Assembly: GCF_016055025.1 (NCBI RefSeq)
Contig: NZ_JAECVW010000001.1
Origin: Thermoactinomyces intermedius
GTDB taxonomy: Bacteria > Bacillota > Bacilli > Thermoactinomycetales > Thermoactinomycetaceae
Strand: one strand, 5' to 3'
Length of the DNA: 64,000 nucleotides
A program made the translations under genes and the position numbers. Positions 1-7,346 of the stretch are shown piece by piece. The notes beneath the pieces were generated by a model, which saw nothing but the letters and a program-made list of their open reading frames with translations, did no database searches and was not told the DNA's origin. Position 1 is the stretch's first letter. The number at the start of each line of letters is the position of its first letter.

Positions 1-1
1 C

Positions 2-856
2 GTGCGCGAGTATGCCGAATATGCCAGCAACTGGCGCAACGAATTGCCGCTGGGAACGTTTCTGAAGGAATACGGATTGATCGGAATTTCCGGAATCGAC
101 ACCCGGATGCTGACCCGCAAAATCCGCATGCACGGAACGATGAAGGGAATCATCACCACCGGCGAAGAGAGTTTGGCGGAATTGAATGAACAAATGAAGT
201 TTCCGTTGATGCGGGACCAAGTGGCGCGCGTCAGCACCAAAAGCATTCATATTTCCCCGAATAAAGGGAAACGGGTGGTTTTGATGGATTTCGGAGCCAA
301 ACACAACATTGTGCGGGAGTTGGTGAAGCGCAATTGCGAGGTGATTACCGTTCCCTACAGTACCTCAGCCGAAGAAATCCTGCGCTTCCGGCCGGACGGG
401 GTGATGTTGTCCAACGGTCCCGGGAACCCCAAGGATGTGCCGGAGGGAATCCGCACCATCCGACAATTGATGGGGAAAATGCCGCTGTTTGGCATTTGCA
501 TGGGACATCAGCTGGTCGCGCTGGCCGCCGGAGCCGACACGGAAAAAATGAAATTCGGGCATCGCGGAGGAAACCATCCGGTGAAGGAGCTGGCAACCGG
601 ACGGACCGTGATCACTTCGCAAAATCATGGCTATGCCGTCACTTCCGACTCGGTGAAAAACACCGGATTGGAAATCACGCACATCGCGTTGAACGACGGG
701 ACGGTCGAAGGGCTCCGGCACAAAACCCTGCCGGTGTTCACCGTCCAATATCATCCGGAATCGGCACCGGGCCCGCTTGACTCGGGTTATCTGTTTGACC
801 GTTTTCTTGAGATGATGGAGTCTTTTGCACGGAAGGGAGAGACCGTCAATGCCTAA
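2..856 (+). CDS. carA: Carbamoyl-phosphate synthase small subunit (5'-truncated by window edge)
   Basis: This is the C-terminal part (284 codons; the family is about 360) of the glutamine amidotransferase subunit, which frees ammonia from glutamine and passes it to CarB. The gene starts outside the window, so the in-frame GTG at position 2 is not its start. The class I amidotransferase domain begins near visible codon 90. It shows the nucleophile Cys in GICMGHQ (codon 166) and the His/Glu pair of HPES (codons 251 and 253). The stop overlaps the carB start by 8 bases, so the two are probably translationally coupled. Neighbouring pyrF and pyrE point to the pyrimidine enzyme rather than an arginine-specific one. 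Confidence 0.97.
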   Translation: MREYAEYASNWRNELPLGTFLKEYGLIGISGIDTRMLTRKIRMHGTMKGIITTGEESLAELNEQMKFPLMRDQVARVSTKSIHISPNKGKRVVLMDFGAKHNIVRELVKRNCEVITVPYSTSAEEILRFRPDGVMLSNGPGNPKDVPEGIRTIRQLMGKMPLFGICMGHQLVALAAGADTEKMKFGHRGGNHPVKELATGRTVITSQNHGYAVTSDSVKNTGLEITHIALNDGTVEGLRHKTLPVFTVQYHPESAPGPLDSGYLFDRFLEMMESFARKGETVNA

Positions 857-3800
857 AGATCCGACCTTGAAAAAAATCTTGGTGATTGGTTCCGGGCCGA
901 TCGTGATCGGGCAGGCCGCGGAATTCGACTACGCCGGGACGCAAGCGTGCCAGGCGCTGAAAGAAGAAGGATTGGAAGTGGTTTTGGTCAACAGCAATCC
1001 GGCCACGATCATGACCGATACCAACATGGCAGATCGCGTCTATATTGAACCGCTGACCGCCGAATTTATCACGCAAGTGATTCGCAAAGAGCGTCCCGAT
1101 GGCCTTTTGCCCACCCTGGGAGGGCAAACAGGCTTAAACTTGGCGGTGGAATTGGCCAAACAAGGGGTTTTGGAACGGGAAGGCGTCCGTCTTCTGGGAA
1201 CCGATCTGCAAGCGATCATCCGTGCAGAGGATCGCGATTCGTTCCGGGCATTGATGCAGGAGCTGGGAGAGCCGGTTCCGGAAAGCGCGATTGTGCACAC
1301 GGTCGACGAAGCACTCCGGTTTGCCGGCGAAACCGGCTATCCCGTGATCGTCCGGCCTGCTTACACACTGGGCGGAACCGGAGGGGGCATCGCCAAAGAC
1401 GAAAAAGAATTGCGGGAGATTGTTGAAAACGGGCTCCGTTACAGCCCGATCACCCAATGCCTGATCGAAAAGAGCATCGCCGGATTCAAAGAAATCGAAT
1501 ATGAAGTGATGCGCGATGCCGCGGATAACGCCATCGTGGTGTGCAACATGGAAAACTTTGATCCGGTGGGCGTGCACACCGGCGACAGCATCGTGTTTGC
1601 CCCGAGTCAAACCTTGACGGACCGGGAACACCAGATGCTCCGGAAAGCGGCGCTGAAAATCATCCGGGCCTTGGACATTCGTGGCGGATGCAATATCCAG
1701 TTTGCACTCGATCCGCACAGCTTCCAATACTATGTCATTGAAGTGAATCCGCGGGTGAGCCGTTCCAGTGCGCTGGCTTCCAAAGCGACGGGATATCCGA
1801 TTGCCCGGGTGGCCGCCAAAATTGCGCTGGGGTACACGCTGGACGAATTAAAAAATCCGGTGACCGGGCAAACCAGTGCTTGTTTTGAACCGGCCATTGA
1901 TTATGTGGTCTGCAAAATTCCCCGCTGGCCGTTTGATAAATTCGTCTCGGCAAACCGGGAACTTGGAACCCAGATGAAAGCGACGGGAGAAGTGATGGCC
2001 ATCGGGCGGACATTGGAAGAATCGCTTTTAAAAGCAGTGCGTTCGCTGGAAATCGGGCAGGATGATTTGAACCTGCCGGGAACCGGGGAAATTCCCGGTG
2101 ACAAGTTGAAAAAACGGCTGCAAAAACCGGATGATGAGCGGCTGTTTTTGCTGGCGGAATGGTTCCGGCGCGGATACAGCCTGGAAGAAGCGCATCAACT
2201 CACCCAAATCGACCGTTTTTTCCTGTATAAAATCGGGCGCATCATCCAACTGGAAAAAGAATTGCAAGCATCCAGTTCCCTTGCCCCGGAGTTGCTCAGA
2301 AAGGCCAAGCAATTCGGGATGACGGACCGGGCGATCGGCCGCCTCACAAACCGGACGGAAAAAGAGGTTCGCACGTTGCGGAAACAGCACCACATTGTCC
2401 CGGTTTATAAAATGGTGGACACCTGTGCCGCGGAATTTGCCGCAAATACCCCGTACTATTATTCATCTTATGAATCCGAAGACGAAGTGGCGGTAAGCAA
2501 AGCAAAAAGCATTGTGGTCCTCGGTTCGGGACCGATCCGGATCGGTCAGGGGGTCGAGTTTGATTATGCGACCGTGCATGCGATCATGGCCATCCAAAAA
2601 GCCGGCTATGAAGCGGTGATCATCAATAACAATCCGGAGACGGTCTCGACGGATTTCAATATCTCTGACCGCCTGTACTTTGAACCCCTCTTTAAAGAGG
2701 ATGTTCTCAACATCATTGAAAAAGAAAAGCCGCTCGGGGTGATCGTGCAATTCGGAGGGCAAACCGCTCTGAATCTGGCGCGGGACTTGCGGGATGAAGG
2801 CATCCGGTTGTTGGGCACCTCTTTGGAAGAAATTGACCGTGCAGAAGACCGGAAAAAATTTGAACAGTTGATGAGCGACCTTCAAATTCCACAGCCTCCG
2901 GGAACGGCGGTCACTTCGGCGGATGAAGCGGTGGAAGCCGCCCGGCGCCTGGGATATCCGGTGTTGGTCCGCCCGTCCTATGTGCTGGGAGGGCGTGCCA
3001 TGGAAATCGTCCATAACGAAATGGAACTGCGCTCTTACATGGAGCAAGCGGTCAAAGTGAATCCGGAACATCCTGTCCTGATCGACCGTTACCTGTTGGG
3101 CAAAGAGGTCGAAGTGGATGCGATTTGCGACGGGGAACGAGTTCTCATTCCCGGCATCATGGAACACATCGAACGGGCAGGGGTCCATTCCGGGGATTCG
3201 ATTGCCGTTTATCCCCCGCAAACCCTGACCGGGGAGCAAAAAGAGCAGGTTGCCCGGATCACGGAAAAAATCGCCAAAGCGCTTCACATCAAGGGAATCA
3301 TCAACATTCAATTTGTCTTGTATCAAAATGAACTGTACACCCTGGAAGTCAACCCGCGGTCATCGAGAACGGTTCCCTTCTTAAGCAAAGTCACGGGGAT
3401 TCCCATGGCGCAAGTGGCCACCAAAATCATGCTCGGAATCAATTTGCGGGAGCAAGGATATGATGAGACCGGATTGTGGCCGGAAAGTGAGTTCATTTCC
3501 GTGAAAGTGCCGGTCTTCTCCTTTGACAAGCTGACGAAAGTGGACATCGCCCTGGGGCCGGAGATGAAATCCACCGGGGAAGTGATGGGAAAAGACCGGG
3601 ATTATGCCCGGGCGGTGTACAAAGGCCTGATGGCTGCCGGCATCCAGATGCCGCGCTTCGGCACGGTGGTGGCAACCATCGGGGACAAAGAAAAAGAAGA
3701 AGCCCTTCCCTTGATGAAACGATTCTATGATTTGGGTTACCACATTGTCGCCACCCAAGGCACGGCGGAAATCTTGGAGAAAGCCGGCCTGCCCGTGAAG

Positions 3801-4061
3801 CGGCTGAACAAGCTGAAGGAAGGATCGCCCAACATTCTGGATTGGATCCGCCAGGGAAAAGCCGATTTGGTTGTAAACACTTGGACGCGGGGAAGAACGC
3901 CCGAACGGGACGGTTTCCGGATCCGCCGGGAAGCGGTGGAACACGGCGTTGCTTGTTTGACCTCGTTGGACACGGTGCAAGCTCTGTTGGAAACCCTGGA
4001 ATCGATTCAATTCCATGCGGAACCGCTCAAAAAGCCGGAGCCTGCCCGGATGCTGGTGTAA
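849..4061 (+). CDS. carB: Carbamoyl-phosphate synthase large subunit
   Basis: The 1070-residue protein has the family's normal length (about 1070) and makes carbamoyl phosphate from ammonia, bicarbonate and two ATP. Two homologous ATP-grasp halves are visible: residues 1-400 (GSGPIVIGQAAEFDYAG near the N-terminus) and about 550-930 (GSGPIRIGQGVEFDYA). An oligomerisation segment lies between them, and the last 130 residues form the MGS-like allosteric domain that binds effectors such as UMP. I chose the ATG at 849 because GGAAGGGAGAG lies just upstream; an in-frame upstream GTG at 825 lacks such a site. The gene overlaps carA by 8 bases and is followed by pyrF after 13 bases. The pyrK-pyrD pair found here in B. 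subtilis is absent. Confidence 0.98.
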   Translation: MPKDPTLKKILVIGSGPIVIGQAAEFDYAGTQACQALKEEGLEVVLVNSNPATIMTDTNMADRVYIEPLTAEFITQVIRKERPDGLLPTLGGQTGLNLAVELAKQGVLEREGVRLLGTDLQAIIRAEDRDSFRALMQELGEPVPESAIVHTVDEALRFAGETGYPVIVRPAYTLGGTGGGIAKDEKELREIVENGLRYSPITQCLIEKSIAGFKEIEYEVMRDAADNAIVVCNMENFDPVGVHTGDSIVFAPSQTLTDREHQMLRKAALKIIRALDIRGGCNIQFALDPHSFQYYVIEVNPRVSRSSALASKATGYPIARVAAKIALGYTLDELKNPVTGQTSACFEPAIDYVVCKIPRWPFDKFVSANRELGTQMKATGEVMAIGRTLEESLLKAVRSLEIGQDDLNLPGTGEIPGDKLKKRLQKPDDERLFLLAEWFRRGYSLEEAHQLTQIDRFFLYKIGRIIQLEKELQASSSLAPELLRKAKQFGMTDRAIGRLTNRTEKEVRTLRKQHHIVPVYKMVDTCAAEFAANTPYYYSSYESEDEVAVSKAKSIVVLGSGPIRIGQGVEFDYATVHAIMAIQKAGYEAVIINNNPETVSTDFNISDRLYFEPLFKEDVLNIIEKEKPLGVIVQFGGQTALNLARDLRDEGIRLLGTSLEEIDRAEDRKKFEQLMSDLQIPQPPGTAVTSADEAVEAARRLGYPVLVRPSYVLGGRAMEIVHNEMELRSYMEQAVKVNPEHPVLIDRYLLGKEVEVDAICDGERVLIPGIMEHIERAGVHSGDSIAVYPPQTLTGEQKEQVARITEKIAKALHIKGIINIQFVLYQNELYTLEVNPRSSRTVPFLSKVTGIPMAQVATKIMLGINLREQGYDETGLWPESEFISVKVPVFSFDKLTKVDIALGPEMKSTGEVMGKDRDYARAVYKGLMAAGIQMPRFGTVVATIGDKEKEEALPLMKRFYDLGYHIVATQGTAEILEKAGLPVKRLNKLKEGSPNILDWIRQGKADLVVNTWTRGRTPERDGFRIRREAVEHGVACLTSLDTVQALLETLESIQFHAEPLKKPEPARMLV

Positions 4062-4074
4062 AGGAGGAGGAACC

Positions 4075-4788
4075 ATGGAAAATCCGCAAAACCGAATCTT
4101 TCTTGCGTTGGACGTTCCGGATGAGAAGCAAGCAGACCACTTGCTTTCTCTTTGGGATCCGGGCGAACGGCCGTTGATCAAAGTGGGGTATCAGCTGTTT
4201 TTCGCCGCGGGACCACAATGGGTGGAGAAGCGGAAAAACGCCGGCGATACCATCTTTTTGGATTTGAAACTGCACGACATCCCCAATACGGTGGCCAAAG
4301 GGATCGAATCGCTCAGCCGGTTGGGGGTGGATTTTGTCACCATCCATGCCTCCGGCGGCAGAAAAATGATGGAGAAAGCGCGGGAGACTGCCGATAAGCA
4401 TGCTGACGGATCCCGCCGGTTGAAATTGCTGGCGGTGACCCAGCTGACAAGCACGGATCAGAAGATGTTAAACCAGGAACTCGGTATCCCGGGGGATGTC
4501 CGTGAGTCGGTGCAGAAATTGGCGTCGCTGGCCTGCGGTGCCGGGATGGACGGGGTGATCTGCTCAGGGTTGGAAGCACGGTGGGTCAAACAAGTGACCG
4601 GGACGGGATTTTTGGCAGTGACCCCCGGCATCCGCCCCCAAGGTTTTTCAAGTGACGACCAAAAACGAATCGTCACTCCCCGGGAGGCCGTGTTGAACGG
4701 AGCCGATTACCTGGTGGTCGGCCGGCCGGTGACACAAGCGCCGGATCCGAAAAAAGCCTTTCAGTCCCTAGTGGAAGAGATACGTTAA
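4075..4788 (+). CDS. pyrF: Orotidine 5'-phosphate decarboxylase
   Basis: This cytoplasmic enzyme of 237 residues (normal length) decarboxylates OMP to UMP, the last step of de novo UMP synthesis. The catalytic signature DLKLHDIPNTV lies about residue 62, and the C-terminal phosphate-binding loop reads GADYLVVGRPVT. The ATG at 4075 is preceded by a very strong site, AAGGAGGAGG at 4061-4070, which overlaps the last base of carB. An upstream in-frame start at 4015 would run back into carB without a site. The gene is followed by pyrE after 17 bases. It is the operon's penultimate gene, and the order carB-pyrF-pyrE is contiguous apart from the missing pyrK-pyrD. Confidence 0.97.
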   Translation: MENPQNRIFLALDVPDEKQADHLLSLWDPGERPLIKVGYQLFFAAGPQWVEKRKNAGDTIFLDLKLHDIPNTVAKGIESLSRLGVDFVTIHASGGRKMMEKARETADKHADGSRRLKLLAVTQLTSTDQKMLNQELGIPGDVRESVQKLASLACGAGMDGVICSGLEARWVKQVTGTGFLAVTPGIRPQGFSSDDQKRIVTPREAVLNGADYLVVGRPVTQAPDPKKAFQSLVEEIR

Positions 4789-4805
4789 AAAAAGGAGTGG
4801 AACAG

Positions 4806-5378
4806 ATGGCTTGGACTTTGGATGAAGCGATAAAACGCAGAGGGGTGCTGAAAGAAGGGCATTTCCTTTTGTCCTCGGGGCGCCACAGCGCCCGGTATAT
4901 GCAATGTGCACAGCTTTTGATGCATCCGGCTGATGCCGAAAAAACGGGACAAGCGTTGGCCCAAAAATTTGCAGGCATCTCCGTGGATCTGGTGGTCGGA
5001 CCGGCCCTCGGCGGAGTCATCATCGCCCATGAGGTGGCCCGTGCCCTGAATGTGCCGTGTATTTTCGCCGAGCGAAAAGACGGGGTGATGCAACTTCGGC
5101 GCGGTTTTGAAGTTGCTCCGGGACAAAAAGTATTGGTGGTGGAAGACGTGGTGACCACCGGGGGATCGGTCAAAGAAGTGATCGGGCTCTTGGAAGAAAG
5201 AAAAGCAGACGTGGTGGGCGTCGGTTCCATTGTGGACCGGACCGGCGGGCAAAATCCGTTCCGTCAGCCTTACCTGTCTTTGAAAAAGGTGGAGATCGAA
5301 AGTTTTGCCCCCGAAGATTGTCCCTTGTGCAAAGAAGGGATCCCCGTCACCAAACCGGGAAGCCGCGGAAACCGGTGA
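4806..5378 (+). CDS. pyrE: Orotate phosphoribosyltransferase
   Basis: The 190-residue enzyme condenses orotate with PRPP to give OMP, the substrate of PyrF. The PRPP-binding signature VLVVEDVVTTGGSV lies about residues 109-122, followed by the type I phosphoribosyltransferase fold. The ATG at 4806 sits 8 bases after AAAGGAG. A GTG at 4797 is also in frame but overlaps that site, so the ATG is preferred. The protein is a little shorter than the 210-residue B. subtilis enzyme. It keeps a C-terminal CPLCKEG segment that occurs in the longer Firmicute form of the family. It ends the operon and faces rqcH, with two hairpin terminators in the 91-base gap. Confidence 0.96.
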   Translation: MAWTLDEAIKRRGVLKEGHFLLSSGRHSARYMQCAQLLMHPADAEKTGQALAQKFAGISVDLVVGPALGGVIIAHEVARALNVPCIFAERKDGVMQLRRGFEVAPGQKVLVVEDVVTTGGSVKEVIGLLEERKADVVGVGSIVDRTGGQNPFRQPYLSLKKVEIESFAPEDCPLCKEGIPVTKPGSRGNR

Positions 5379-5385
5379 GGATCGC

Positions 5386-5420
5386 GGCTCCCGAAGGCTT
5401 CGCCATGGCGGGGCCTTTTT
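5386..5420 (+). terminator. Possible first terminator after pyrE
   Basis: GGCTCC pairs imperfectly (one G-U) with GGGGCC around a small inner hairpin GGC-TTC-GCC, and five T residues follow at 5416-5420. It begins 8 bases after the pyrE stop. It is weaker than the second hairpin just downstream. Confidence 0.45.
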
Positions 5421-5434
5421 GTTTTGCAAAATTG

Positions 5435-5466
5435 AAGGAGTCTGATTTCCTCTGACTCCTTTTTTG
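5435..5466 (+). terminator. Terminator of the pyrimidine operon
   Basis: AAGGAGTC at 5435-5442 pairs with GACTCCTT at 5454-5461, followed by a T run to 5465. It lies in the convergent gap between pyrE and rqcH. Read from the other strand it has only a broken T tract, so it mainly serves the plus strand. Confidence 0.8.
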
Positions 5467-5469
5467 CCG

Positions 5470-7191
5470 TCATTTTTGGGTTTGATTGTTTAAAAGCCGC
5501 ATGATCACTTCTTTTTCCGGTGTGACATAGATCGTTTGTTGATGATCGTAAGTGACAAATCCGGGGCGGGCGCCGGCCGGTTTTTTGACATGTTTGATCC
5601 GGGTGTAATCGACCGGCACTTGGGCGGAATCGCGTGCTTTGCTGAAATAGGCGGCCAACATGGCGGCCTCCAGAAGCGTTTCTTCCCGGACCTCGCTGGC
5701 ACGAATGACGACATGCGAACCGGGAATGTCTTTGGTGTGCAGCCAGATATGGGAGGAAGCGGCCAGCTTGTGGGTTAAGTAGTCATTTTGTTTGTTGTTT
5801 TTCCCGATCAGAATCGGGGTCCCGTCGCTTGCCGTCGCCTCGTAAGGAACGGGAGCTTCTTTTTTGCGCGGCTTGTTTTGCCGGGAAGTTTTTTTCAGCC
5901 AGCCTTCTTCCGCCAATTCTTCCTGAATCTGTTCAATATCGTTCAACCCGGCATTTTCGATTTGGGTGAGCACCGATTCAAGATATTCGATGTCGGCACG
6001 GGCTTTTTCGATCTGTTCTTGGTTCCATTTTCGGGACGCTTTTAATTTGTTGTATTTTTTAAAGTATCGTTGCGCGTTTTCCGCCGGGCTTAAGGTGGGA
6101 TCAAGTTCAATGGTCAGGGACGGGGCGTCCGGGTCGTAAAAATTGATCACCTCAACCGTTTTTTCCCCCCGTTTGATTTGGTGCAGGTTGGCTGTGACCA
6201 GTTCTCCCAGCATGCGGTAATGATCCGCTTTTTCCGCTTGTTTCAATTCTTTTTGCAAGATCTTGATCTTTTTCTTGTTTTTATCCACTTCGTTTTTTAG
6301 CTTGCGCATCAGCTGGGAGGTTTGCTGGCGGATCCGGTCGCGTTCGGCTTTGCCGTAATAAAAATGGTCCAAAAGTTCGCTGATGGAATCGGTGCGATGG
6401 ACGATTTCTTCAATGTGGGAAAGCGGCCACACGGAAAATACGGTTTTTTCCCCTGTTTGCATGATCGCAGGGGCATATTCGTGATGTTTGGCCTTCTCCA
6501 TCAAGCGGGAGAAAGATTCCCACAGCTGGTCGCGGCTGCCCAATCCGGCCCGGTGAATGATTTCTTTGGCAATGAGCGGACTGATTCCGGTGAACCGCTG
6601 AACGATTTGTTTGTCCAAACGGCCCTGGTTGTAATCAAACCCGGCAATAAACCGCTCTTTTGTCACTTCCAGCGGATTTTCCTTGTTTTGCGATGGAGGT
6701 TCCGTGTAGGAAGCGCCCGGATAGATTTGCCGGTATTGGCTCATGGCATGGCTGACCCGGCGAATTCCGTCAAGGACGGTGCCGGTGGCAGGATCCACCA
6801 AAATAATATTGCTGTGCCGGCCCATGATTTCAATGATCAGCTTGCGCGAAACGAAGTCGCCCAATTCATTTTTGGCGCGAAGGTGGAAGTGGACGATTCG
6901 TTCCAATCCGATTTGTTCCACGCTTTCGATGATTCCGCCGTCCAGATGTTTCCGGAGCAAACGGCAAAACATCGGAGGCTCTTTGGGATTTTCGTAAGCA
7001 GACCGGGTCAGTTGGGCACGGGGGTATGCCGGATGTGCCGAAAGCAAACATTTATGATTTTTTCCTTGCGAGCGAATCACCAGAAGCAATTCAAATTCAC
7101 CCGGTTGATAGATTTTGGTAATTCTCCCGCCGGCAAGTGCCTGATCGAGTTCCTTCACCACAGCCCGGGTGACCAATCCGTCATATGACAT
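5470..7191 (-). CDS. rqcH: Ribosome quality control protein RqcH (NFACT family)
   Basis: The 573-residue protein (family about 570; YloA in B. subtilis) binds stalled 60S-like 50S-peptidyl-tRNA complexes and recruits alanyl-tRNA to add C-terminal alanine tails that mark aborted peptides for degradation. The NFACT-N domain opens the protein (SYDGLVTRAVVKELDQAL) and carries the conserved EIMGRHSNIILVD block. A long coiled coil spans roughly residues 280-420, and the NFACT-R domain (ASSHIWLHTKDIPGSHVVIR) is near the C-terminus. I chose the second ATG (7191) because the AAAGG site on the minus strand is correctly spaced for it and abuts the first ATG at 7200. It is transcribed away from the divergent P-type ATPase gene. 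Confidence 0.95.
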   Translation of the reverse strand: MSYDGLVTRAVVKELDQALAGGRITKIYQPGEFELLLVIRSQGKNHKCLLSAHPAYPRAQLTRSAYENPKEPPMFCRLLRKHLDGGIIESVEQIGLERIVHFHLRAKNELGDFVSRKLIIEIMGRHSNIILVDPATGTVLDGIRRVSHAMSQYRQIYPGASYTEPPSQNKENPLEVTKERFIAGFDYNQGRLDKQIVQRFTGISPLIAKEIIHRAGLGSRDQLWESFSRLMEKAKHHEYAPAIMQTGEKTVFSVWPLSHIEEIVHRTDSISELLDHFYYGKAERDRIRQQTSQLMRKLKNEVDKNKKKIKILQKELKQAEKADHYRMLGELVTANLHQIKRGEKTVEVINFYDPDAPSLTIELDPTLSPAENAQRYFKKYNKLKASRKWNQEQIEKARADIEYLESVLTQIENAGLNDIEQIQEELAEEGWLKKTSRQNKPRKKEAPVPYEATASDGTPILIGKNNKQNDYLTHKLAASSHIWLHTKDIPGSHVVIRASEVREETLLEAAMLAAYFSKARDSAQVPVDYTRIKHVKKPAGARPGFVTYDHQQTIYVTPEKEVIMRLLNNQTQK

Positions 7192-7346
7192 ATGTTTCAT
7201 CCTTTATTCCAGTTTCAAAAGTCATCACACTTTTCCATTTTACAACATCTTGGTTCCGGCGGAAATCCGATTGTCCGGTTCAGGTATGTTTGACAGCTCG
7301 TCTGAATACATTGAAAGTAATCGTTCCGGAAAAAGGAGGAAGAATC

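Noticed and set aside
7201..7346. Sigma-A promoters in the divergent gap between rqcH and the P-type ATPase
   Set aside because: TTGACA occurs at about 7289 but no -10 box lies at the right distance, and the minus-strand candidate (TAAAAT) has a poor -35 box, so neither was called.
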